The notes under the pieces were generated by a model that saw only the letters and a program-made list of their open reading frames with translations, was not told where the DNA came from and searched no databases. From Dipteris shenzhenensis (Eukaryota; Polypodiophyta; Polypodiopsida; Gleicheniales): DNA of 64,000 nt. The stretch lies in NCBI GenBank assembly GCA_047967505.1, contig CM106539.1. The stretch is one strand, 5' to 3'. The position numbers and the translations under genes are program-made. Shown here one piece after another: positions 11,731-22,679 of the stretch (positions are counted from its first letter, which is position 1; every line of letters starts with the position of its first letter).

Positions 11731-14700
11731 ATAAGCTCATGCTGATGCATGAGCATAAGCATGAGCTTATGCTTATGCTAATGCTTAAGCATAAGCATAA
11801 TAAGCTCATGCTTATGCTCATGCATGATTTCTCTATTTCAACATAAGCTTATGCATAAGCACGAGCTTATGCGGAAATAGAGAATGAGAGAAGCTTATGC
11901 TTCTCTCATTCTCTATTTCCGCATAAGCTCATTCTCTATTTATTTATGCATGAGCTTATGCTTATGCATGAGCTTATGCGGAAATAGAGAATGAGAGAAG
12001 CATAAGCTCATGCTTATGCTTCTCTCATTCTCTATTTCCGCATAAGCTCATCTCTATTTCCACATGAGATCATGTGGGAATAGAGAATGAGAGAAGCTTA
12101 TGCGGAAACTCATTCTCTATTTCCGCATAAGCTCCTTCTCTATTTCCGCATGAGCATAAGCATGAGGTTATGCTTATGCTTATGCTTATGCTTAAGCATA
12201 AGCTCATGCTTATGCTCATGCATGAGCATGAGCTTATGCTTAAGTTTCCGCATAAGCTCATGCTTATTGCGGAAATAGAGAATGAGAGAAGCTTATGCGG
12301 AAACTCATTCTCTATTTCCGCATAAGCTCCTTCTCTATTTTCCACTCTATTTCCCCCTTCTCTCATTTCCCCCTCATGTCTTTCCCCTTTCTCTCATTCG
12401 CATAAGCTCATGCTCATGCATGAGCATAAGCATGAGCTTATGCTCATGCTAATGCGGAAATAGAGAATGAGCTTATGCGGAAATAGAGAATGAGAGAAAT
12501 AGAGAATGAGCTTATGCATGAGCTTATGCGGAAATAGAGAATGAGAGAATGAGCTTATGCATGAGCTTATGCGGAAATAGGGAAGTAGAGAATGAGCTTA
12601 TGCATGAGCTTATGCGGAAATAGGGAAGTAGAGAATGAGCTTATGCGGAAATAGAGAATGAGAGAAGCTTATGCGGAAACTCATTCTCTATTTCCACATA
12701 AGCTCCTTCTCTACTTCCGCATGAGCATAAGCTCATAAGCATGAGCTTATGCTTATGCATAAGCATAAGCTTATGCTTATGCTCATGCATGAGCTTAAGT
12801 TTCCGCATAAGCTCATGCTTATGCATGAGCTTATGTGGAAATAGAGAATGAGAGAAGCTTATGCGGATCTCATTCTCTATTTCCGCATAAGCTCATTCTC
12901 TATTTCCCTCTTCTCTCATTTCCCCCTCATCTCTTTCCCCCTTCTCTCATTCGCATATACTTTCCCCCTTCTTTATTTCTCTATTTCCCACTCTATTTCC
13001 CTCTTCTCTCATCTCCCCCTCATCTCTTTCCCCCTTCTCTCATTTGCATAAGCTTTCCCCCTTCTTTATTTCTCTATTTTTGCACAAGCTTTCTCTTATG
13101 CATGAGCTTATGCAGAAATAGAGAATGAGAGAAGCTTATGCGGAAACTCATTCTCGATTTCCGCATGAGCTCCTTCTCTATTTCCGCATGAGCATAAGCA
13201 TGATCTATGCTTATGCTCATGCATGAGCATGAGCTTATGCTTAAGTTTCCACATAAGCTTATGCTTATGCATGAGCTTATGCGGAAATAGAGAATGAGAG
13301 AAGCTTACGCTTCTCTCATTCTCTATTTTTGCATAAACTCATTCTCTATTTCCCACTCTATTTTCCTCTTCTCTCATTTCCCCCTCATCTCTTTCCCCCT
13401 TCTCTCATTTGCATAAACTTTCCCCCTTCTTTATTTCTCTATTTCCCACTCTATTTCCCTCTTCTCTCATTTCCCCCTCATCTCTTTCCCCCTTCTCTCA
13501 TTCGCATAAGCTTTCCCCCTTCTTTATTTCTCTATTTCCGCACAAGCTTTCTCTTATGCATGAGCTTATGCGGAAATAGAGAATGAGAGAAGCTTATGCA
13601 GAAACTCATTCTCTATTTCTGCATAAGCTCCTTCTCTATTTCCGCATGAGCATGAGCTTATGCTTAAGTTTCCGCATAAGCTCATGCTTATGCATGAGCT
13701 TATGCGGAAATAGAGAATGAGAGAAGCTTATGCATAAGCTCCTTCTCTATTTCCGCATGAGCATGAGCTTATGCTTAAGTTTCCGCATAAGCTCATGCTT
13801 ATGCATGAGCTTATGCGGAAATAGAGAATGAGAGAAGCTTATGCGGAAACTCATTCTATTTCCGCATAAGCTCCTTCTCTATTTTCGCATGAGCATAAGC
13901 ATGAGCTTATGCGGAAATAGAGAATGAGAGAAGCTTATGCGGAAACTCATTCTATTTCCGCATAATCTCCTTCTCTATTTCCGCATGAGCATAAGCATGA
14001 GCTTATGCTTATGCTTATTCTTATGCATATGCTTATGCATAAGCATAAGCATAAGCATAAGCTCATGCTTATGCTCATGCATGAGCATGAGCTTATGCTT
14101 AAGTTTCTACATAAGCTTATGCTTATGCATGAGCTTATGCGGAAATAGAGAATGAGAGAAGCTTATGCTTCTCTCATTCTCTATTTCCGCATAAGCTCAT
14201 TCTCTATTTCCCACTCTATTTCCCCCTTCTCTCATTTCCCCCTTCTCTCCTTCTCTATTTCTGCATAAGCTCATGCTTATGCTTATGCGGAAATAGAGAA
14301 GGAGAGAAGCATAATAGAGAATGAGAGAAGCATAAGCATAAGCTTATGCTTCTCTCCTTCTCTATTTCCACATAAGCTCATTCTCTATTTCCGCATAAGC
14401 TTATGCTTATGCTTCTCTCATTCCTCCTCATCTTTTTCCCCCTTCTCTCATTCGCATAAGCTTTCCCCCTTCTTTATTTCTCTATTTTTGCACAAGCTTT
14501 CTCTTATGCATGAGCTTATGCAGAAATAGAGAACGAGAGAAGCTTCTCTCATTCTCTATTTCTGCATAAGCTCATTCTCTATTTCCGCATAAGCTTATGC
14601 TTATGCATGAGCTTATGCAGAAATAGAGAATGAGATCTCTCATTCTCTATTTCCACATAAGCTCATTCTCTATTTCCGCATAAGCTTATGCTTATGCATG

Positions 14701-15150
14701 AGCTTATGCGGAAATAGAGAATGAGAGAAGCATAAGCATGAGCTTATGCTTCTCTCATTCTCTATTTCCGCATAAGCTTATGCTTATGCATGAGCTTATG
14801 CGGAAATAGAGAATGAGAGAAGCATAAGCATGAGCTTATGCTTCTCTCATTCTCTATTTCTGCATAAGCTCATTCTCTATTTCCGCATAAGCTTATGCTT
14901 ATGCTTCTCTCATTCCCCCTCCTCTCTTTCCCCTTCTCTATTTCCTCCTTCTCTCATTCTCTATTTCCGCATAAGCATAAGCATGAGCTTATTCTCTCTA
15001 ACTCTTATTCTCTATTTCCCTTTTCTTCCTCTTCTCTTTCCTTTCCCTCTTCTTTCCTTTCCATCTTCTTTCCCTCTTTCCTTTCCCTCTTCTTTCCTTT
15101 CCCTCTTCTTTCTTCTTGCCTATGCCTATGCCTATGCCTATGCTTATGTT
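11660..15150. repeat. Long array of GCATAAGC / GCATGAGC units with TCTCTATTTCC spacers
   Basis: About 3.4 kb is built from an 8-base unit (GCATAAGC, GCATGAGC) and its complement (GCTTATGC, GCTCATGC), giving nested perfect palindromes such as GCATAAGCTTATGC. These alternate with GAAATAGAGAATGAGAGAAG spacers and their complements. Units occur in both orientations, so single strands could fold extensively. It ends in TATGCC repeats (about 15118-15140) before the splice acceptor. Predicted His/Lys/Met/Leu-rich proteins here are artefacts. Confidence 0.9.
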
Positions 15151-15193
15151 TGTTTTTTTGCTTTCTCTTTTCGTGTTTGTGTCTATGTTAGAC

Positions 15194-16695
15194 ATGGGAT
15201 CACGTCGCTCATCCGACGAGTACGGATAGCCTCGCAGGAGGAGAGCTCACGATCTATATGCTCCAGAGGACTTTGATTCCTCTCAGGTGACTACCCCGAG
15301 GACTACCCCTGGTCTGACTCCTCTCGGACCTAGCATTACGACTACCCTTGGTCCGACTCCTCTTCCATGTAGCACTGCGACTACCCCTCGGGGAACTCCT
15401 TTGCTAGCCGTGCATGGCTTTGTCGGGAGTCCCAACGAGTTTGTAGCACAGATGAGTGATGAGGAGGCAGCGAGATTCTTCTCTCTGCTCTCTCAGAGGA
15501 CCTCAGCAATTCCTTCCCCTACATCGACGGGTGGACGTACTGCCCAGCCATCCCCTCACGTCCCTTCGGTTGCGGGATCATCACCTGCGCATGCCTCTCG
15601 CAAGGGAAGATTAGGACGGGCGGCTCATGTTGTGTTGACTCGGGAGATGTAGACGAGTCAGCACACTCACGCTCCTTTAGGTCTCCACTTGGTCTGGAGA
15701 CATAGTATTAGTTACGTCCCTTTCCCTCTCCTAGTCCCACTGCTACTCCTCACTCCGAAAGCGCTCGCGCAGCTTCCACTCCTTCAGACTCTGCTACCGT
15801 CAGTCCCCCTTACTCATCAGGGGATCTCTTCTATCAAATCACATCTATCGGAGAGATAATAGAAGATAAAAAGGGCAAAGCAGTGATGACCACCATGAGG
15901 AGGTTGATGAGTCATCACTTCAAGAGCGGCATAAATACCAATTGGCGGTATCAAGATGCCCAAAAGAAGCAGGCGGTGATCGATGAGTTAAAACAAAGAT
16001 ACCCTAATCCGCCAAATGTGGAGTTTAATGACAATTATATGCGAGAGCGCATGGGTTTGGTCCTGAAGCATCGTAGATCAACTTTGCGTACTTCCATCAC
16101 AAAGGGCTTGGCTAAACCCAGTTGGGCAGACAAAGCTGATTGGAAGTACTTCAAGAAGCAACATAGGGACCATCCCGAAATGTTCGAGGGTCAGAGGAGG
16201 GCTGCAAAGAGATGGCTGGATGTCGTAGATACTTCGCACTTTGGTGCAAGCAGACGGTCTGCATTCGAGGCAATCGTGGTAAGTCTACTTCTTCTCATTT
16301 AATGTATTGTTCTATTTGTTTTACTTACATATTACATGCACTTTAGCTAACTCTAACTCTCGTAAATTGGATCCACAGCAAGCTGCGATGGGCCATCTTC
16401 CTATAGATGCAGAGACGCGACGCGCATTTCGGATAGGAACAAAGCCGTGGTTCATTGAGCAAGAGGCAATGGGAGCGACGGTCGATTGGGCTAAGGTGGC
16501 TGCTCGCACGGTATAAGTTTACTCTTACTTGTAATCTCACTTTTTAATTTAAGTTCCAATCTAATTTTGATTTATATGGTTCACTCTTAGGGTCAAAGCT
16601 CAAGCGTCCCATCATCGGAGGTGAGCGATCAACAGGGCCAAGGATCAGACACAGGTGGCGACGACGAGGGAGAAGACGCAGGTGCCGAGGACTAA
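15194..16695 (+). pseudogene. TNPA-like second CACTA gene (Ptta/En/Spm transposase family), disabled
   Basis: The ATG lies two bases after a splice acceptor. The N-terminal half is rich in Ser, Thr and Pro with repeated TTP motifs, then GFVGSPNEFVAQMSDEEAAR. A conserved basic/aromatic domain follows in another frame (15883-16278), with WRYQDAQKKQAVIDELKQRY, WKYFKKQHRDHPEMF and TSHFGASRRSAF, resembling the plant Ptta/En/Spm transposase family. Two introns fit GT-AG exactly (16279-16378 and 16511-16590), leaving whole codons: exon 2 is 44 codons and exon 3 is an acidic Gly/Asp/Glu tail ending at TAA 16693-16695. Breaks are a TAG at 15227-15229 where element 2 has CAG, a TAG near 15650, and a frame change between 15650 and 15883. 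The family is expected to bind subterminal DNA. Confidence 0.75.
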
Positions 16696-16960
16696 GGAAC
16701 AGGCCAACAAGACGAAGATGATTCGGATTCGGATTCGGATGAGTAGTAGTGGTAGTAGCATTTTATATATCCGCTCGTTTGAGCAATTTTGTATCGCCCT
16801 TTCGAAAGGGTAATTTTGTTACAAACACTGTTGTATATGTCCGACATGTATATGCATTTGTTACTCATCATTTCACAAGAACAATTTTGTATCACCCTGC
16901 AAGCAAGGGAAATCTTGTTATAAAAAACTTTCTTTTGTAATTACAAAAAAAAAAAAGGAT

Positions 16961-17014
16961 TAGTGGGGCTAAACAGGGCCAAAAGGAAGCCCTGTTTAGC
17001 CCCACTAACCCTTT
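16961..17014 (+). repeat. Strong hairpin plus T-run downstream of the plus-strand gene
   Basis: An inverted repeat of about 20 bp (arms TTAGTGGGGCTAAACAGGGC and its complement) with a short A/G-rich loop is preceded by an A-run and followed by a T-run. Element 2 keeps the same structure at about 38211-38268 with a different loop. It lies between the gene's 3' end and the right subterminal repeats. Confidence 0.85.
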
Positions 17015-17029
17015 TTTTACTTCTGTTAG

Positions 17030-17160
17030 TCGTCGCTATATAGCGATGTTTACCAGTGTCGCTATATAGTGATGTTTACATCATCGCTATGTAGCGACGT
17101 TTGCCAGTGTCGCTATATAGCGACGGTCCTTTTCCGATGCTTTTAGCGACACTTATAGTG
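17030..17160. repeat. Right subterminal palindromic repeats of CACTA element 1
   Basis: Four copies of the GTCGCTATATAGCGA(C/T) family at roughly 30-base spacing, separated by GTTTACCAGT-like linkers, lie just inside the right terminus. They match the left-end and central motifs of the same element. Confidence 0.88.
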
Positions 17161-17244
17161 ACATTTGCGCCCGTGAAAAAAAATTTTTTAATGTAAAAAG
17201 CGTCGGTATTTCCATCGGAAAATGGCCTATGCCTTGTAGTGGTG

Positions 17245-18057
17245 GTTTGCCATATGTGCTATACTGCCACCCCTAGTCGTCTTCATATAAGGACTAGCAA
17301 TTCGACAATGACCTGTTACCTCCTACATGTTTCTCTATTTGCCCAGAAGTTATTACATGGTTTTATCTAGAAGACAAGACTTATGCTTCAAAATTGTTTT
17401 GGCTTATGTTGCTAAATCTAGAAGTATGCCTCAGAATTGTTTTGGTTTATGTTGCTAAATCTAGAAGTATGTTTGAGAATTGTTTTGGTTTATAAATTGC
17501 TAAATCTCTATATGAGATTTAGAAGTATCAAGAACAACATCTACATATTTTTATGCTAATATAACAACGTTTTTTTGTGAAAATAAAAAAAAGGCGATCC
17601 TACTTCATCAAAAGGAATTTTAGTCTATTAGTTTACTTCAATAAAACAACACTAGAGATCAAGTTTGGTAGCCCAGATAGGAATTACAAGTAATGGCATT
17701 CTCCTAGACATCTAATGTATCTCGCGAGCACACCCTAGCCCAAAAATTTAAAATTTTTCAAAAGTGCCCAAAATGGCCCAAAACTCTTCAAAACTTTTTC
17801 CCAAACCATGCCTATGCACCCAAATCACTTTTCAACATCTAAATCCTACTCCTTCTCATTGTAATCATCTTCCAATCCCACATTCATACTCCTTCTATTG
17901 TAAGCACTTGCAACACCCAAATCCAATTTCTTCTCATCATTTTGTCCCCAACTTGCTTCCATTGATCCTATTATATCTTTCCATTGTACCAAACTTGTTT
18001 CCATTGATTCTATTCTATTCTTTAAATTGATCCAAGGCCTTATTTCCAAATCCCTCT
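17245..18057. other. Intergenic stretch with a small tandem repeat
   Basis: About three copies of a roughly 55-base unit (core GCTAAATCTAGAAGTATG, then AGAATTGTTTTGGTTTATG) lie at 17375-17530. The rest is AT-rich with no recognisable gene. The end of this stretch may include the promoter of the transposase-like gene that follows. Confidence 0.5.
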
Positions 18058-20990
18058 CATGGCTCCATTGGAAGATCGGACCAACAAGCCACAAAAAAGC
18101 ACCTTGCACATTGAAGTTGCACCAGAGTATGCCACGACTCATCAAGTTATGGCCACAAGGTTGCTGGCAAAGATACACTAGATCAATTACAACAAGGAAC
18201 AAAGCATGTCAACTTATAGAGTGTTGGTGGACTCTATCCAGTTGATCCTTTGACAGGTGCTCCACCTTTGTTTGAAAATGTGACGAGTGTGATTCAATAC
18301 ATAGATGGTCTTCAAGGCTTACTAGGATATAGTAAACGCATTGGCCATTCCAATGTTGAAGCACACTTTGCAAAGGTTCACTTGTTGAGAATGGAAGGAG
18401 AGACAAAGATACTTAGAGATACCGTGCATAACCTCCAAGAACAACTAACCCAAGAACAAAAAAAACTTGTTGACTCAAAAATTGCAAAAGAGAGGTCTCA
18501 AGAGACAATCACAAGATTAATAGATGAGAAGAAAAAACTATTGAAAAAGGCTTGGTGTATCCAACAAGAGCTTGCTACATTGACTAGGAGATTAGAAAGG
18601 ATAAAAAGAACCCCTCTAGGTTACAAGCATAGGATCAAGCCCGTGCAACCAATGGAGAGCTCAGCATATGGTGGTGGAGCAAGGAAATGCAGGGTGAAAG
18701 CTACAAGGTATGTATATTTCGACTCTTTGTAATTATGAAGCATTACTTACAAATGAGTCATTTATTTTTCTAATGTTATCATGATTTTTGTAGAAATTTT
18801 ATGGAGGAGGTTATTGGAAGAAATTCCTCTAACAAACTTTGTGCTGTAAAGAGTGTAGTTAAGAAGAAAGAATTCATTTCTATTCTTAGGGACCCCGTCG
18901 GCATGCATTGTGACATGCAATATTACAAGAGGTTGCAACTGATTTAGAGAATCTTGTAGATCCATCGGAAGTAGTCCATGCATGTGATGCTGTTGGCATT
19001 CGGCAAGGGTACTTAGCTGTGTATAATGTCTTTGTAAATGCACTTCGAGGTCAAGGCATTAAGAATCCTCTATTACCAAGACCAATATATGTTAGAAATG
19101 CAAGGAAAGAAACAAATTCTGATGTTCAAGATTTGTTGGGTGGATTTATACACATCTTAGAAAGCATGACGTTGGAAGGCGCAAACAAGACAAATTTCCA
19201 ACATAGCAAAAAGAAAGGAGGACCAACTACCAAAGGGGCAAAGCAAGGACCAAGAACCTTTGAGTACATAGAGCATAATAATGTTTTTTTGGATGTACGT
19301 AGGGTCCAAGCTACAACGGTGGAGTTTTACAACATGAAAGCATGGGGTAGGTTAAAATTTTATTATTTAGAGAGCTGCAATTTTTATTGAAATCTTTTCT
19401 AATCTTGTAAATCTTGTAATCTTTCAGATTGTGAAGGAAAGTTAGTATTCGTTATCAAATTGGATGAGTGTGAGGTTGTAAAAGGCCACAAGTTGGAGAG
19501 GGTTAGTATTACTTTGGTGAATCAAGCCCTCGGACATGCTAAAGATAAGGAAATTAGGGAAGATTTTAGTGTGCAATCAGAAAAGCACATTTGGTGGCTT
19601 GTTGTGTTTGAACTTCCTAAAGAGACACACTCATTATTGAAATGGGTATTTCATAGATCTCCAATTCCAAGTGTCATAGATGCACAAACGAAAGGAGAGT
19701 TGCTTCAAGTTGAAGGGTTCAGATCGTTTAAAGTTGAATGGCACATGGCAAGAGATCTTAAGACATTGAAGTGTATGTTTGGAATGGAATTGAGTGCAAA
19801 TGTGACATATCCGTGTCTTTATTGTATGCACTCACACCAACTTCAAGGCAGTAACATTCGAGGCAGTAACATAGGAATACATAGAGGGAAAGAGCAAGTA
19901 AAAAGAGGAAAAGACTTTGGGAATGCTAAAGATGTAATGAATGACATCATAGATGATGATGCTAACAAACAGATGTATTAGAGCAATGGAGTAATGAGCT
20001 GCAATCAGAGAGCTACACCCAATAGAGATCAGAACAATCAAAATTGGGATCCAATTTTAGACATTCCATTACAAAGAGTGCATTTCTATGTGTTACATGC
20101 GGAGATGTGGCTCATTGATAAATTGCTTTACTTGCACATTGTATATGTATGGAACATGAAACTGGAGGAGAGTGCGGCATCATGTATAGCAAGGGTCGAA
20201 GCTTTACTCTTGAGCATAGGTCTACATGGGGGGAATGTAAAGCTAATTAAAGACGCACAATTGTCAAGAAAATCAAGAAATCTTACAAATAAAGTGTCCA
20301 TGGGAGGCTCTAAGGCACGAAGGTTTTTGTCCAATCATGGAAAACATCGATTAAATTTGCATTGTAATTATCAGAAAAAGTTATGTGATTGCACCACTAA
20401 TTTGGAAGTTGATCCTCATGTCAGAACCTTGAGAATACGTGTTTGGAAAGAATTGGATAATCTAGTAAAGATCTTGAGGAAGCCTTCCATAGATGATGAT
20501 AATGTGCAACTATATAAACTCATCATGAAAGAGTTCATTGAAGCCATGGTAGATGGATGGGGTGAATCACACATTACTCACTACATGGTGTGTTTGGTCT
20601 TTGCTTTTTTCAAAATTTTAAATGCAACCAATTTATTCTTGTTTACCTCATGTGTTTTTTCTATGTATGTAGCACATTCTTTATGCTCATGGTCCATGGT
20701 TTCTTCGCCAATATGGTTCCTTGAATGCTTCTAGTGCACAAGGGATGGAAAAGTCTCATTATAGAGCTTGAGGTGCTTATTTCAAGAGTAAGCAACATGG
20801 AGGGGGGATTAATGGAAGTAATGCCCTTCATGAGATACTCGAGTGGTTCTATCATGGTATAGTGGGGTCCTCCTATGCAAGGAATAAAGCTTTGCAAACG
20901 GAGTTAGCCCGAGCAGTTCGTCAAACTCAAATGAGTAAAAGAAGGCATTCGTGGAAATCTTCGCAAGCTTCCCAAAAACATAGAAGTTAA
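18058..20990 (+). pseudogene. Multi-intron transposase-like gene of unrecognised superfamily, disabled
   Basis: Reading starts at ATG 18058. A coiled-coil-like region (18250-18700) is rich in Glu, Lys and Leu. Introns with GT-AG borders are visible at about 18703-18793, 19347-19426 and 20589-20671. After the second intron comes a possible RNase H-like core: VFVIKLDECEV, then VEWHMARDLKTLKCMFGM followed by a CLYCMHSHQ cysteine pair. After the last intron, HILYAHGPWFLRQYGSLNA and SAQGMEKSHYR follow. Spaced Asp residues and the QGMEKSH segment suggest a DDE-type transposase like those annotated in animals and algae, but I cannot name the superfamily. Damage includes a stop near 18178, a frameshift near 18920, TAG at 19979-19981 and TGA near 20768 (apparently CGA to TGA). 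No terminal repeats were found. Confidence 0.5.
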
Positions 20991-21480
20991 ATAGCAACCA
21001 GAAGTCATGTTGGAAAGCATTGGATCACTAAACCAAATGTACTTTGATGTTAATTAAAATTGCACTTCAATATTTCTTGTGGACATTTGATTAATTGGCT
21101 CTTTTGTTTTTTAAACAACTGTTAAATTTTGTATTTGTGGACCCAACAAGGGCCGGCGATGAGAAAAGGTTGGGGGAGCGACCTCACGGGAGTTCAAGGG
21201 GAATTTCAAAAACCCCTTAAATAAGTTTTTTTCCCCAAAACAAACACCCCTCCTCTTTATGTACTTATTTCCTAAACTTGAATGAAAAAACCCAATGTTT
21301 TAATGAACTAAGTAATTTTTTTGAGAAATATCCATTCTTTACAATGCATGTGGTACAGTAAAATTTTGAGAGGTTCCGGCAAGGGGGCTATGACAAATGG
21401 GGGGGGAGGAGGGGTTGAGGGGGAGTAAAAGGGGAAAGGGGGGGGGGGGCTAACTAATAATGATGCACAAAATAAATATA
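20991..21480. other. Spacer with G-rich runs
   Basis: AT-rich DNA followed by G-tracts around 21400-21450. No gene recognised. A TATATATA sequence near 21484 precedes the H3-like reading frame and could be its TATA box. Confidence 0.4.
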
Positions 21481-21571
21481 CCCCTATATATATGCAAATA
21501 CCACCAGTACTCTCTCATACTAGTACATTCCTTCCTACCGTCACATCTCCCATAGCCCCACCATCACTGAC

Positions 21572-22385
21572 ATGGCAAGAACAAAATAGACTGGAAGACC
21601 GGTTGATTCCAGAACAAAGCTCCCAATCCCTCCCAATGTATACAATGCAATGATTGAAGAGAGAAGAAAGACGAGGCAAGGGGAGGAGGAGGAGGAGGAG
21701 GAGGAGGAGAGGACAGAAACCAATGAGCAAACAGATGACGATGAAGAAGATCATGGGAAGCAATCAAATCCTCAGAGTCAGCCCGAGGCACCTCAAGAGC
21801 CAGAAAGCAGACTAGAAGAACAAGAGCGCAAAAAAACACATAGATTGGAAGAATGGGCCAGAGGGCAAGAAGATGCCTGGCAAATGCGGATTCAATTGGC
21901 TCAACAACAAAGGGCACAAATGGAGAGACAACAATGACGACCCGCATGACACAATGCCACTTAGGACTTTCCACATTCTAGATAGGATGGAAAATCTTTG
22001 CGAGAATTGCATCACAGCAAAAGGAAAAGGCAAAGCTCGTAGTAAGCGAGGTGGAGGTGGAGGAGGAGGCCCTGGAAGACACCACAGAAAGCCTGAAAGG
22101 AAGGCACTTCAAGAGAGAAGAAAGTATCAAAGTAGTGTGAACCTTCTAATCCCAAGAGCTCCATTCACTCGATTGGTGAGAGAGATTATGCAGTCATACA
22201 GGAACCACTATCATATTCAATTAATCGCATTGGCCGTCATACAAGAAGCAGCAGAAGTGGCAATCATAACCCTTCTTGAGGACACAAGCTTGTGTGCAAT
22301 CCATGCCAAGAGGGTTATCATGGCAAAAGACATGCAGTTGGCAAGGCGGATCAGAGAAGACCCACAACTTAGGCCATATATCTGA
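21572..22385 (+). pseudogene. Histone H3-like gene (possibly CENH3-like) with acidic insert, disabled
   Basis: The frame at 21572 begins MARTK, then TAG, then T, which matches the universal H3 start ARTKQT with the Gln-5 codon CAG changed to TAG. A divergent tail and a strongly acidic segment (ten consecutive Glu near 21680, then Asp/Glu/Gln-rich) run to 21937. The C-terminal part lies one frame over (21873-22385): a basic/Gly run, then ERRKYQSSVNLLIPRAPF, RLVREI, QEAAEVA, LLEDTSLCAIHAKRV and KDMQLARRIR, which follow the H3 histone fold from alpha-N to alpha-3. NLLIPRAPF is more like plant CENH3 than canonical H3, but loop 1 has the H3 length. The tail after ARRIR is longer than in H3. No intron is evident. 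The stop at codon 6 and the frameshift mean it is probably not expressed as one protein. Confidence 0.75.
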
Positions 22386-22679
22386 TTTTTTGTTGTATTC
22401 ACTATGGACACCAATTTTGGTTGTCAAAAGCAATTTTGTGCAGAGATAGTTGTAAATATTGTTTGTAATAGAATACCTTTGGAAACTATGTTTCTTCTAG
22501 ATTTTCAACTTTGAGCTTTTATTTTCAAGTGGAATCTTCCAGTGTATTATTTAGTTCCACAAATGATGTATGCACACCAATAATCATGGTAGAATGTACT
22601 TGATTGTTGATGATAAATAATCATTACATTCTATGTAATTGATTGTTGATGGCTAATTGATCGTTGATGGCACTAGTAT

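Larger units (their letters stand above)
11397..15191 (+). other. 3.8-kb intron of the plus-strand CACTA gene, filled with repeats
   Basis: The interval starts with GTAAGTGC and ends in a T-rich tract plus GTTAG, two bases before the ATG at 15194. The equivalent interval in element 2 (32351-34363) has the same boundaries but is about 2.0 kb, so the length difference lies in the repeats it contains. Confidence 0.6.
6400..17241. mobile_element. CACTA (En/Spm) DNA transposon, element 1, complete ends
   Basis: The left end begins CACTACTACACACGG at 6400. The right end reads CCTTGTAGTG, which is CACTACAAGG on the other strand, ending at 17241. The trinucleotide GTG sits immediately outside both ends (6397-6399 and 17242-17244), which is the 3-bp target duplication expected of this superfamily. 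Length is 10,842 bp. Inside are a minus-strand TNP2-type transposase (6954-10661), a divergent plus-strand TNPA/Ptta-type gene (leader exon at 11359, coding 15194-16695), subterminal palindromic repeats at both ends, more of the same repeats between the two genes, and a long GCATAAGC-type array within an intron. Both genes carry stops or frameshifts, so this copy should not be autonomous, although its ends are intact. Confidence 0.93.

Noticed and set aside
11660-15150. CRISPR-like array
   Set aside because: Units are short palindromic octamers with repetitive spacers in a plant transposon intron; there are no unique spacers and no cas genes.
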